Below, one piece after another: positions 20,974-33,078 of a stretch of 64,000 nt of DNA; the first letter of the stretch is position 1; each line of letters begins with the position of its first letter. The position numbers and the translations under genes are program-made. The notes under the pieces were generated by a model. It was not told the DNA's origin and made no database searches. It saw only the letters and a list, made by a program, of their open reading frames with translations. The DNA lies in the NCBI GenBank assembly GCA_037178855.1, contig JASJZC010000005.1:3472001-3536000 (forward strand), read 5' to 3'. The stretch comes from Oscheius sp. JU75 (lineage: Eukaryota > Nematoda > Chromadorea > Rhabditida > Rhabditidae).

Positions 20974-23900
20974 ATGTTATTGATACTCGTCTCACTATTA
21001 GTCTCAATAGCTGATGGCAATGAATTGACGAGATGTTGTGGTGGTGGAGCACGACATTTCACCCAGACCTCGACCTGCTCGAACATCCGAAGTGAGGGAA
21101 CCAGTATGAACTGTGTTAGGTAAGCTTCGTACACCTTATCGGGTCTGGAACACACCTTCCTATCTGTCGTTTGGAATGACCCCTGGAGGACACTTTTCCC
21201 GATAACACAATCGTATAATATTCCAGATCGGCTTCAATCTGCTGTCTTCGAGCACTTCTCGATGCAGCTTGTGCCGAAGGAGCTACCTCGGCCAGGATGG
21301 ACGATTCGTGTGCTTCCAACATCAATGTCTTGGCAGGGGGAATCAGGAAAGAATGTTGCGATTGTTGCTTGATGGCCAAGGAAATCGTGAGGAAGAACGA
21401 GCCGTGTATCGCTCCTACTGGGTTCTCCGCAGCTTGTCTGAAATCCTTCAATAGGTGTTGTACAGCAGTTCCAATCCACATGACCGAGGCTCATTCTCTC
21501 TTCACTGGTTAGACAAATATCTCGAATCTAAGGGGAAACAGTTGTAGAGACACCAATGGCGGAGGGAACCATTCTTCATCTAGGCGATCGTTGTGCCAAC
21601 AGCAGATGTGAACATCTTTGTAATGACAGGTTTGTTATTACTACAGTTACTTCAAATAAAAATTCAGAGGTGGAGAGTCTGTAGAATGTTCCTGTCGCAC
21701 CGGATTCGAACTTGGTCCTGATGGAGAGATATGCATAGGTAAGTCGTCTTCCCCCTTCTAGCTTCTCTTCTTCCCTCTCTGCTTCACAATTCCTCTATCA
21801 GACAAGAACGAGTGTCTCGTAAATCCCTGTCGTCCGCGGGAGAAATGTCTCAATCTTCCGGGTAGCTACAGGTGTCAAACAATCAAGCGCAATCCTCGAA
21901 TGAGAGACGATCCACGGCGTAGACCAGGCCCAGGCGAACGTCGGATGTACGACACTCCACGAGGAGATCCTTGTGGAATGGGCTTCCGATTGGCAGCTGA
22001 TCAATGTGTCGGTATGTTTCAGACGAAGACGAGTGTCAGAACAGACCCTGCAGTGATCCTTTGACTATTTGTCTCAACTTTCCTGGCAACTTTTCCTGTG
22101 TCTGTCAGTCAGGATTCTTCTACAGCGATCTGGCCGAGCAGTGTCTAGGTTAACTACTGTCGTGTGGTAGTTGTGCTGTGCCCCCTCTCCCTGTTTTCCA
22201 ATCTAACCGATTTTGAAGATGTCGATGAGTGTCTTCTGCTGATGGACGACTGTCTGGACGGACAGAGATGTCTTAACACACCTGGCTCCTTCAAGTGCAT
22301 TCGGACTCTGTCGTGTGGAACTGGCTATGCTCTCGACTCCGACTCCGAACAGTGCACTGGTATCCCCGCTCCCTCCTAACATCTAGATCTCATCGTTTTG
22401 TCTCCAGCAAACAAATCTTTAGATGTGGACGAGTGCAACCTCGGCTCACACGATTGCGGAGCCCTTTATCAGTGTCGAAACACGCAAGGAAGCTATCGCT
22501 GTGACCCGAAGAAGTGTGGAGAAGGCGAGCTTCAGAACCCGAGGACCGGAGAATGCACTTCAATTGACTGTCCAATTGGCTTCGTGCCCAAGAACGGAAT
22601 GTGCAATGGTCAGTCTGCCTTTATAACTGAAACAAAGGCTCGAGTAGATGTGGATGAGTGTACTTCGGAAGATCGTTGTGGTCCCTCGCAGCAGTGTGTC
22701 AACACTCCTGGCTCGTATCGCTGTCAGGATCTCAGCAATCTCTGTACAGAAGGTTACCAAACGAACAAGCAGACTGGCTTCTGCGAAGGTGCTCTTTCTT
22801 GTCTAGTTAAGGTTAATATGTTCCAGACATTGACGAATGTACCACTGGTGCTTGTGGAAAGCTACTCTGTATCAATCTTCCCGGATCTTTCAAGTGTCGC
22901 TGTCCTGCTGGCTATGACTTCGATGATATCGTGAGTATCTTTATAATTTCGGGACTTATTAGAATCGGAAACACTCAGAGTTGAGACAAATGGCTCCCTT
23001 TTGGCAGAGGTTGTTGGAAAGACATGGTCCCAAAGCCTGAAATGTCTTCTGAAACTTAGAATATAGTCTCACCAGTGCTTTGTCTGGGACAGGAACACAC
23101 TGTTCCGAGAGACATTCGTAGTTCGAGGGGCATTGTCCGTTGACACAGGGACCGGCTGCTTTTTCGAAGAGATTCTGACGAGCCATTGTGGTAGAGAGGA
23201 TAAGGAAGACGACAAAGTAGAACATTTGTTGACGATGGTGATGAAAAGTTCGAGCCTCTTTTTATACAACCGGTACTGAATAGTAAACAGACAGTTGAGC
23301 ATACAGTTCATGCGGTCACTTAGCAAAACTTTGGTCATCGACAGCTGAGAAAACAGTCAAACTGACCAGTAGAAAACAACCGTAAACTTCCAGACTAAAC
23401 GCTGCTTTGACATCGACGAGTGCTCTAAATTTTCTGGGCACGTTTGTGACGTCTCGGCCGAATGCCACAACACGATTGGGTCCTTCATCTGTAAATGCAA
23501 GAATGGATACAAGTTGGCGGCGGACGGAAGACATTGTGAAGGTTAGGACACAATCAAGTTCAAAATGCTCTAAAGTCTCTGTGTGTCTGTGTCTCTGAAG
23601 CCATTATTGCAATTAGTGTGCACTACTTTGTGCGCACACTAATTGTTGGCAAGTCGAGTCAGTTTGGAAATAGCTTTGTTGGAAAAAGTTGCTCCTGTAA
23701 GGGTAGCTTGCCTGAAGGGAAGCTTGCGGGCGGGTTGAAGTGAGAGGAAAGGGAGCATGACAGGTTGACAGAAGGGAATAGAAACCGGACATATTTCAAA
23801 GGAATCAGAGGTTATAACTGTCATTGAGTTCCTCTAAGGGCGAAAGCAATACGTGGAAGTTTGCTCGAGGTAAGTGGGTTCAAAGAGTGATTCAAGGGAT

Positions 23901-25848
23901 ACAAAAAGAAGTGGGTTCAAAGGTTGGGGAATGAGTTCATAGGATAGAAAGTGGGATATAACGGAAGGGAGGGGGACTCAAAAGGTAAAAAGTGGGTTCA
24001 AGGGATAGAGTTCAAAAAATAGAAAGTTGGTCAAAAGGGTGGGAAGTGGATTTAAAGGACTGAAAGGGGGATCAAACGATGAGAAACGGGTTGGTTGACA
24101 GAATGGGAAGCGGGTTCAATAGTTTAGAGAGTGGGTTCAAGGAATACGTGGGTTAAAATGTCAGAAGTCGGTTCAAAGGCTTGCACGTGGGTTCAAAGGG
24201 TAAGAGAGTTTGTTCAAAGAATAGGAAGAGCTCAATGAAATGGAAGTGGATTCGAGGGTTAGGAAGTGGTTTCTAAGAGTGGGAAGCGGGTTCCATGAGC
24301 TCCAAAGGGGACGAAAAGGACCGAAACAATTTGGGCATGCCCCGAAGGAGCATAGCCTAGCTTGTATAACAATCAAAAGAAATGTTCAAGATGTGGACGA
24401 ATGTTCAAATGGCGAGGCGAGATGCGAGCAGAAGTGTGTGAACATTCCTGGATCATACCAATGCATCTGTGATCGAGGATACGCGTTGGGATCCAATGGA
24501 AAGACTTGTCAAGACATCGATGAGTGCGCTGTCTGGTCAGGATCAGGTCTTTTTCCATTATTCTGTGAACGAAGGACAATTTAGGAAGTGACTTGTGTAT
24601 GGGCGGTTGTATCAACACGAAGGGCTCCTACATCTGTCAATGTCCTCCAGGCTACAAGATTCAGACCGATGGAAGAACTTGCGTGGACATCGATGAATGT
24701 GCTCTTGGAGAATGCCAAGGACACGACAGGATATGTGTCAATACTCTCGGTCACTTCAAGTGTCATCACATTGAATGTCCTCAGAACTACGTCCACGACA
24801 GTAACTACAAAAAGTGAGTTTTTCTATTTGAGTCCGAGTGGATGTGGTGCCTCCCCTACTAACCAGTTTGCAGTCGGTGTAACCGCGGTCCAAAAGTGTG
24901 TGAAGGAGTATCCGAGTCCATTTGTCAGGCCAAACATCCTATCCACTACACGTGGCAGTATATTGCGATTCCGAAGGCTGTTCCGATCTCCTCACATCGT
25001 CCATCTGTTACTCTTTTCACCATTAAAGGTCCGTCAGCTGGCGATGCCCAAGTCCAATTCGAGCTGGGAGTGAGCAAAGTTGTACCAGGTTAAGACTAAC
25101 TACTCACATTACTAATGAAGCTCACAGAAGGGCCATTCACACAGTCAGCTGTTCGAGCCAATTTCCTTCTCCAGAAGGGTACCCAGAGGAATTCGGCTGT
25201 CATCGCTCTCCGCGACTCTCTTGACGGCCCTCAGACTGTATATCTGGCTCTTACCCTTAGACTCTCCAAGAATAATAGTTTTGTTGGCAAATACGTTGCT
25301 AACCTTGTTGTCCATGTGGCCTCTCATAAGAGACACAGTAACGCCATTCCATAACTTTTTGTAATTTGTTTTTTTCTGTTCTATTCAGGATGTGATACGG
25401 GTCTTTTCTAATAAAAAACTTCTAGTCACATCCAAGACGGATACTCGTGTATCAAAAGATGCGGCGAAGACGACGTTCACTGTCTGGCTAATCACACGAG
25501 AGAAATACTCTTCCAATTCAGAGCTATTCCCACCATGCATCTGGTTCATCATCCTTTAGAGGTAGTTACTTGAACTATTCTCATCAAAAGAAACTTCAGG
25601 TGTCTCGGATTCGAGCCTCGATGGACATCCCGTTCTCCGTCGACTACTCGGTCGACAGTCACTTCGGAGGACGGTATTTCGATGTGGAACAGGACAAAAA
25701 CATTGGAATCGTCCGACTGGTCCGACCGCTCATCGGTCCAACGACTGAAACCGTCCGAGTCAACATCAATACGAAGAGTAGAAACGGTGTAGTGATGGCC
25801 TACAATATTGCTTTGATCGACATATCCGTCTCCCGGTTTTCCTTTTAA
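20974..25848 (+). CDS. fbl-1: Fibulin-1 with alternative 1C and 1D C-termini
   Basis: Secreted extracellular-matrix glycoprotein. It starts at 20974 with signal peptide [15 protein letters not shown], followed by Cys-rich anaphylatoxin-like modules ([34 protein letters not shown]). About nine calcium-binding EGF modules follow, most opening with DVDEC or DIDEC and carrying CxNTxGSFxC. The shared exon ends at 24813 in phase 2. Splicing to 24874 gives the 1C end (fibulin C-terminal module, RCNRGPKVC... to a stop at 25352-25354). Splicing to 25426 gives the 1D end ([18 protein letters not shown]... VSRFSF, stop 25846-25848). Both options keep frame and match the two vertebrate/nematode fibulin-1 isoforms. 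Introns host a nested gene and a tandem repeat. Confidence 0.93.
22959..23225 (-). CDS. Nested small secreted CC-domain protein
   Basis: This lies inside a fibulin-1 intron (22931-23393) on the opposite strand. It starts at 23225 with a signal peptide ([15 protein letters not shown]). Two short Cys modules follow, [19 protein letters not shown] and [20 protein letters not shown], the pattern of the nematode CC domain. A 36-nt GTGAG...TTTCAG intron (23037-23072) probably separates them; because 36 is a multiple of 3 the unspliced frame is also open. TATAAA on the minus strand at 23261-23266 lies about 36 bases upstream of the start, suggesting its own promoter. Function unknown; relatives are small secreted or cuticle-associated peptides. 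Confidence 0.75.
   Translation of the reverse strand: MFYFVVFLILSTTMARQNLFEKAAGPCVNGQCPSNYECLSEQCVPVPDKALVRLYSKFQKTFQALGPCLSNNLCQKGAICLNSECFRF
23261..23266 (-). promoter_or_regulatory. TATA box of the nested CC-domain gene
   Basis: The minus strand reads GTTGTATAAAAAGAGG here, about 36 bases before the ATG at 23225. Confidence 0.5.
23610..23645. repeat. Perfect 12-bp stem hairpin in a fibulin-1 intron
   Basis: CAATTAGTGTGC (23610-23621) and GCACACTAATTG (23634-23645) are exact reverse complements with a 12-base loop. Confidence 0.8.
23870..24330 (+). repeat. Degenerate minisatellite in a fibulin-1 intron
   Basis: About 20 diverged copies of a roughly 20-25-base unit with core AAGTGGGTTCAAAGG fill half of the 849-nt intron 23542-24390. 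The unit is purine-rich on the plus strand and irregular in length. Confidence 0.75.
25410..25415 (+). promoter_or_regulatory. Fibulin-1C poly(A) signal next to the 1D splice acceptor
   Basis: AATAAA for the 1C transcript lies 56 bases after the 1C stop. The last base of the signal is 10 bases before the end of the CTTCTAG acceptor (25425) that opens the 1D exon. Confidence 0.7.
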
Positions 25849-26621
25849 TTATATCTAGCCAATGAATCTTTTTCTCAAGGGGTCACCTGTTTTGTTTGCA
25901 AGCGGCATATTACATTCATCTGACCTCTCATTCCTCATTTCTCTATGAAAGTGAGGTATCCCCAGCAGTTCTGCTCTCATGGCAAACAACGTGTTAGCAG
26001 TGAAAACGGCTGTAATACGAAGAAAAAAAGTGAGACTAGAGGCAAGGAAGTGGCGGCTTTTGACCCGAATCTGTCCTCATTATCCTCTCCCCATTGGAAC
26101 TTGATTTCAGCTATTCAATGGCACGAAACTGCCGAAAAGTGAATCAGTTGGCTTGAGAGGTCCTGCCCCCTTTTGGCACAACTGACCACAAATAACGCCC
26201 TTTCCTCAAATTAACTTAGAGACTGATTTACGTATACACCGACTCTGTCTTGAGGTGTCACTTCCATTGCTACTCTTTTCTAACCAGCTAATACTCAACA
26301 CCTTTTTCACCTTCTTCAAGGACTGTCAGCTCAGATAAGACTCATATTTGGAGGTCAGCATCCTTCGCAACTCTTTCGGACTCGAGTGTGGCGGTCGTAA
26401 TTGAAGTTTCACAATGTCATTAGGGGCGTAAGACCTCTCATTTCGAAGCTAATCAACACCCGTGTCGAGTCCCTTTTTGAGATTCAATGATTGCCCCATT
26501 GGTATTCCTCCCAGTCACTTTCCGGTCCTCTCCTCCAATTAGCACATGCTCATCTCTCATTCACTTCCCAGCTGCTCATTGCGCATTGTCAATTCAGCGA
26601 TTCACAGATGATTCTTCGGCT
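25849..26621. other. Intergenic region upstream of the L1CAM-family gene
   Basis: About 770 bases with no recognised gene; pyrimidine-rich towards the 3' end. Presumably the fibulin 3' UTR and the promoter of the adhesion receptor. Confidence 0.4.
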
Positions 26622-29600
26622 ATGAGGGTACATCTCTTTACACTTCTTCTTCTGCTATCGCTGCGTGGGACAGTCCTAGCTGACAGAGGTAGGATCAAGG
26701 ACCTCTCGATCAACAGCTGATTTTTTTTTCAGGCCCTCCCAAGCTGCTCCATCAGCCTCCCGAACAAGTTTGGCTGCCGCTGGACCCGTCTCCTCAGAGC
26801 AAACCGGTCCTCAAATGTGTGGCCTCAGACAACGTCGACAGGTATTGAGTATTGTTGTCTATTTGAATAGATTCTTCAGCTATGAATGGCGTAAGAATGG
26901 AGATCCTCTGAACATTGGAGGTGCTTTGGAATGGGAGAGACCTGGTCAGACTGGCAGTATAGTTTTCACTCGACCCTCCCACGACGTCGCTGGCTACTAC
27001 CAATGCTTTGCCGCGAATATTTTCGGAACAGCTGTCAGCTTGAGAGTTCATGTACAGATTGGAGGTCAGTTGGAAGCCGGCTGCAATCAACATGCAGACA
27101 GCGGAAACCGTTGGGAGCGAGACCAGATAATCCTCACGAATCACGAATTGCGGGTTCTTTGTTGAGTAATTGGGGGGATAAGAAACAGAGGTCATTTCCA
27201 AGGGGCTCCATTATTGTAATTAGGGACAGCTGGACAGGAAGCCCAAACAACAAACAAGACGGATTTCAGTTCTCGAACATTTCCCATCGAAACCGATAAG
27301 ACGGATCGTTGTGACTGAGGGAGAGTCTCTGACTCTTGACTGTCATCCTCCGAGGTAGTTATCGTTTATTATGAACTCACAAAATGCTCAGAGGCACTCC
27401 ACCACCCACTCTCTTCTGGCTCTATAGAGACACAGAACAGGACTCAGTAATTGAGACGATTCGACGAAGACACATCGCTGTGGACGCGCATGGGAAGCTT
27501 CACTTTTCGGCTGTTCAACAGCATGATGGACGACCTGTGAGTCCATTTTTCGCGGTTAGCGACCCTCTTTGGAAGGCGCTCATCCATTTCAATTACCCAA
27601 GAGCGGCGACCAAAGAGGCAGTGCTAAAGACAGCCTGGAATTATTCACACTGGACTCGGATTCGGCAATGGCTTTCAGAACTTGCTCTACGAGTGTGCTG
27701 CGACATCTCCAGTTCTTCACGGGGAGTACAGATCAGGGGATCAGGTCCAGTTGGAGGTCAGACGGAGAGATCAACAGACTCCTCTGGAGGTACACGCCAT
27801 GTACACTTCTCCTTCCGAAGTGACAGTCAAAGCTGGAAGTCGTCTCAAACTCCAGTGCATTTTCGGCGGATTGTAGGATATTCTTCAGTCACAAAGAGCA
27901 CAGTTTTAGTCCGGTACCGACGGTTCTCTGGTCCAAGTTGGATGGTGAGATGCCCAAGGACAGAATGAAGACTCTGACATCATCAGACAGCGATTTTGGG
28001 AAATCCTTGATAGTGGACAATGTCCATCCGGATGACGCGGGTCGCTACGAGTGCCAGGCTCAAGATTTGACTCATACTGTCAATGTTCGAGTCATGGGTA
28101 CTTTTTCCTTTCTCTGGTAGACTACCTGGTTTCTAGCCGCTCCATTCTGGCATTTGTCGCCTCCAGAAGATGTAACCCAGTCTGAAGATCACGGAGCCGA
28201 ACTTCACTGTTCAGCCGGTGGATCTCCCCCGCCTATTATCCGTTGGAGTATGAACGGAGTTCCTCTCCATCGTAATTTGTTTTTGTTCTATCGTAAACAA
28301 CCTTTCAGAATTACCAGATACCTCTCGTCGAATGCTTCTGGATGGCGGTCGTCTTCTTCGAATCCCAGATCTGCATCACGAGGTTTGATCCAATCACAGC
28401 AATCAATCGCTTACGCTGCTTGCATTTCAATTGTTTTACTTTACTCTAATTCAACTCGTCAACTCTAATTGTTCCTTTCGAACTTGGAAACTGAGTTGGT
28501 TTACCTTGATATAGTTCCCGACAGTTGTTCCATAAAGGCACTTCTAGCATGATGTCCAGGTACGACGATATGGGTTTTCAGGTCGACACTGGCGTCTACC
28601 AATGCAACGCTTCAAATCCTCTGGGATATGTCTACGCAAATGCCTACATCAATGTCAGAGGTAACTTTTCGAATAGAGAAAAGCCATCTGCTCATTCAGC
28701 GCACGCTCCACGTTTTATGATGCCAGTCGAGCGAATCTGGAAGGTCGTTTTGCGAACTGAAGTCCATCTGAATTGTGATGTCGATGCTGCTCCGGAAGCT
28801 GTGGTCCGATGGGTCGATGCTGACGACAAGCCACTTCAAATCATCGAGGGAAAGTCAAAAGTGCGTTTATTGCGTTAGAAAATATGGAAGACAAGTGGTA
28901 GGAGGAAGAAATTGATGAAAGTTGGCATGGCAGAAGCTAACATAAGGGTGATTAGGGAAACCAACAAGAACAAACCCTTGACTTCGATCAGAGCGAAGTA
29001 ACCATACGAGTGGTCGGTTGCTCCTCTTGTGTAGTTGACGAGCAGAGCCTCTCCTTTGAACATGAGTTTTTTGTCCACCATCTTTCCTTTTATGCTAAAC
29101 AACGTTTGTTCGCGGGTTAGGAGGTGGACTGAGCGACTCACGTAGTGAACCTTCCGTCATCAAACCCAAGTTCGCTGCCATCTGGGACATCTCCAAAAAG
29201 ACGAACGTGAAAATGGGAAAAGTTTCCAGATGGGATGAACTCGAAACTCATCGAGCTCGACGTATTTCGTAGCTTAAATTCGTTCTTTTGGAAGTCGAAA
29301 TAGAGAAAATTTATCTGTATCCTCTGGACATGGCCACCACTAGATCCCCATTGGAGACTGTCAGTTCGAGACGGTCCTCGACGTCTTCGTTTCCACCAAC
29401 TGTTATAGAGGACTGGGTAAAACTCTTTGGAAGGGTGAGAAGGTGTGTGAAAAGGTGTAAAGACGGATTGTTCTTCCATAGTTTTCTGTTCAACTCTGGT
29501 AGTTGATTTTCCTTTCTGTTTGCCTCTTCCAGACCTCCAACACTCATCGGAAGCGGAGACTGATTGTTTTCATTAATAGTGGAAAGTGACTCACCCAACC

Positions 29601-32600
29601 CTCCTCCTCGATTCCGATTTTCACGAGCTCTCTTGGGGAGAGAAAAGTGATTCGGCTGTTGAGTTGAATTTTGACAGGAACCTTGGGAACTGACATTACT
29701 TTCAAATCTAAAGTTCTCTATCATAAAAAAATATGACGCTAGCTAGCCTTCTCGACTATCAACTACGTAAATGATGGCAGGAAAAGAATAGTTCTTATTA
29801 GGGTTTTCTCTTGCTCGGTTAACGGACATCTGAATAGGGACTACGATAAATTTAATAATAGAAACCATAGAGATGGGGTAGTCGAAAACAGGCAGAAGGA
29901 AGCCATCTTTGTCCTTCCGCTTCACAACTTCGCACAAACTGTAGTCTTTTTTGAACATTAAACACACAAAACCAACTTGTATGAGATATTTCCGTCCTCT
30001 ATATAGATATCCTTTTCGATTTCGAGAGCTTCTTTAGACTCCGAGGAGGCCACAAAGATACGCCTGGGTACCGTAAAGTTCATCGTAGTTATTTCGAGGG
30101 GTGCGAAGTCATTCACAAAGTAGTATTGGGACAATAATTTCGATTGAACCAAGAGGGGAAGAAGGAGTAGGAGAAGCATTTTGGGAATGACAATGTAAGC
30201 TTATCTATTGTAGGTTTGGAGGGTAACAGAGAGAAGTTGTTTGCTCAAAACAACCGAGTTAAAGTCAACATTTCAGATTCTTCCCAACCATACCTTGATT
30301 ATCTACGATGTCAACTCGGACGACGAGGGACTCTACTATTGCAATGTCTCTAACAAGTACGGCATAAACAGAGCAACCAATCAGCTGAGAGTCTACAGTT
30401 TGTCAAATTTCACATCTGAAACTCAAAATATTCAGAACCGACCTACTTTGTCAAGGTACCAACACCGAAAACCCTGTTCTTGGAAGCCGGAAGAGACGCG
30501 GAACTGCTCTGTGAAGCTGTAACCGATTCACGACTCGATGTCGAGTACAAATGGACCATCAACGGACAGCTGGTCAACAATTCGAAGAACTTTGAGTATT
30601 TTCTCTTTCCATTCACCTTTTAGAGAATTCATTCAGAATTCTACCGGACCGACTGCTGATCAAAAAGGCAAGAGGACGCCATTCAGGAAGTGTCGACTGT
30701 GCAGCCGTGACTGATGTCGATTTGAAAGTGGCTTCTGTAACTGTTACTGTTCGAGGTAACTTCAGACAATATACAAGTTCAAGCCACAGATGTTCCTTCA
30801 AATCCGGATATGGAAGTTCCTACATGCTCGGAGAGGAAGGCTGTGGTCAAGTGGAAGGCGTCCAGTCCGCACGGCGACCCTATCCGAAAGTACTTAGTCG
30901 AAGTCCAAACTGACTTCAAAAAAGGAATTTGGGAGCTGTTGACAGAAGAGACCAACACGGAGAGAGAAGACTTTGAGATTGATGTCACACTCACACCATG
31001 GGTGAATTATACCTTCAGAGTCATCGCTGTGAATACCCACGGAAGATCAGATGTCGGTTTGGTTGGACACGAGAATGGTAGGCTGAATTGTCTTCCTCTG
31101 AAAACCTTGAACTACAGACCACGCTCCAGTCGCTCGATGTCAGACTCGTCCCTCGTTCCCATACACGAATCCTTCTGGAGTCTGGGCAGCAGGCACGCAA
31201 CCAGACAATCTCGTCATCCACTGGAATGCCAGTAGGTCTCTTTCAGTTCTTAGGAAATGAACTCGTTCAGTGGACAAATATTACTGGAATGCGAAAAATC
31301 TCAACTATCTCATCCGATACAAACTGAACGAGCCAAATTCTGCTTGGACTGAGTTTCTTGTCGAGGATCCTCTAGCAGTACGTGCTCAATATCTTACTGT
31401 TAGAAAATAACTTCCAGAGCTCCACGACAGTCAGAGAACTCCCAACATTCCGCGAGTTCCTGGTACAAGTTCGGGCTGTCAACTCGAAAGGGCCGAGTAT
31501 TCTGGAGCCAGAAATTGTCAAGGGATTTTCAGGAGAGGACGGTAAAGAGTTCTCTTTTCAAATGACAAGAGCATGTTCAGTACCCTCGATCGAGCCGGGA
31601 CAGTTCAGTGTTGTTCGAGTGATCAACTACACCTCCGTCGAGTTTAGTTGGATTCCTGTGGAAAAGGACACTGTCAATGGATATTTCGAAGGATATGAGG
31701 TAGCTCTAAGACTCTTCGAGATGGACATTGATGCAGATTGAATATTGGAAGACGGATGAGCCGAAGCGGAGGTACAAAGCTGTGGCCCCTGCTGGAAAAG
31801 AATCAAGAATCGTGACTAGCTTTGTGGCCCACACGAACTATTCAGCGATAATGAGAACGAAAAATAGACAGTATTCGAGCAGTCCTAGCCGGCTTGTTCG
31901 TTTCGAGACACCTGAAGGAGGTACAGAGATTGAGCACAAGGCAATGTATCATATTCAGTTCCGTCGAGAGTGGCCAATCTGAAAGTCTTCGCTGTGGGAG
32001 CTCATTCTATCCTCGTCTCATGGGAGAAACCACCTCAACCCAACGGACTGCTTCAAGGATACTTCCTGAGCTTCGATAATGACAGAAGTATGCATTTTGA
32101 AACTACAATACGAAGAGAAAAATGTTCAGATGAGACAGAAGAGACATACGTGCTACACAAGCAACTACACTATCTTCACGAGCGCTCTATTCCGGAGACA
32201 GCTTACAAAGTGTCAGTTTGGGCAGAGACAAGCGCTGGCGAAGGTCCAAGAACCACTCGACCTCTTCGGACTTGGTCTCTACGTCCACCCGATGCTCCCT
32301 ACTTCAAAGTCTCCAATGTGACTCTTGATTCTATGACAGTGACCTGGCTACCGTCCAATGGAACAGTCTGGAAGATGCCTGGTGCCTCGTTTTATGTCAA
32401 CTACACTCTGGAGGGTCAGTATTTCTTAGAAAATGAATAAGTTGAAAAAGGTTCAGAGTCTGGCGAGTACAAACAGTCTACCGAGGTCTTCCTACCGAAC
32501 ACACAAATATTCATAGACGGATTGATGGATGCGAGTAAATATATCATGGTCGGAGTTGCAAAGGACGGACCGGGGGTCTCTCGCTCGGAACCGATACCTG

Positions 32601-32886
32601 TCTTCACCCAACAGAAGGAGAATGCTTCCCATCTGAACCAGGAGTCTCTTCGAACTGCCGCCTGGTTCATTTCAGTGCTGTTCGCTCTCGCTGTTGCCCT
32701 AACTGTCATCACGATAACCTGCTGTTGTGAGGAACGAAAGAAATCCGCCGGATACTCTGTTCGTAGAAAGGTATACCTCAAACTGTCTCTCTAATGTTGT
32801 CTTAGGAATTGGAAGTTGGTCATCAACTAGAGTCTAACGAAGAAGGACGCCGTTTTCTCGAATACAACTACGGGTACAAGTCGTAA
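26622..32886 (+). CDS. L1CAM-family cell-adhesion receptor, LAD-2-like
   Basis: Neuronal type I adhesion molecule. The signal peptide MRVHLFTLLLLLSLRGTVLA is followed by six Ig domains (about 26.75-30.75 kb), each with a Cys ... W ... DxGxYxC pattern (e.g. DVAGYYQCFA, DAGRYECQA, DEGLYYCNV). Five FN3 domains follow (30.8-32.6 kb; e.g. SWEKPPQPNGLLQGY). The sequence around LEHFPSKPIRRIVV, and the GVWAAGTQPDNLVIHW start of FN3-2, are typical of L1. The membrane segment TAAWFISVLFALAVALTVIT is followed by a tail of about 45 aa ending EGRRFLEYNYGYKS. The canonical ankyrin-binding FIGQY is absent, as in the non-canonical LAD-2 branch. The 1.4-kb intron 28861-30276 hosts an antisense gene. Confidence 0.88.
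28875..30179 (-). CDS. Nested antisense gene, secreted or membrane protein of unknown family
   Basis: Lies entirely inside one intron of the L1CAM-family gene. It starts at 30179 with a strong signal peptide (MLLLLLLPLLVQS), then APLEITTMNFTVPRRIFVA. Further pieces follow with the usual 37-60-nt intron ends: VVKRKDKDGFLLPVFDYPIS, PVKIQLNSRITFLSPKRA, and NFLYFDFQKNEF...SFEFIPSGNFSHF. The last exon has KMVDKKLMFKGEALL, then YGYFALIEVK and a hydrophobic tail (LFLLVSLITLMLASAM...) ending at the stop, suggesting a tail anchor or GPI signal. The strand-rich, Asn-rich body resembles nematode CUB-like proteins, but this is a weak impression. The joins between 29300 and 29760 are uncertain. Confidence 0.6.
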
Positions 32887-33022
32887 TCTCTTTCTCTCTC
32901 CATTTATAGGCACTGATCTTATGTTGCTTGTTATAAACTTATGATTCGATCTCTCTTTCTGATATTGAACAAAGCGTTGGGAATTAAACCATTGAAGTTG
33001 CATATGGTGTATGCTATACTCG

Positions 33023-33078
33023 TTCGACTCGACTCGATTCCGAGAGTCGGACTCGAAATGGACTCGAGTCGAGTCAAA
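33023..33078. repeat. GACTCGA inverted repeat
   Basis: TTCGACTCGACTCG (33023-33036) pairs with CGAGTCGAGTCAAA (33065-33078) in 13 of 14 positions around a 28-base spacer; the palindrome GACTCGAGTC lies at 33061-33070. The rest of 32887-33578 shows no gene. Confidence 0.8.
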
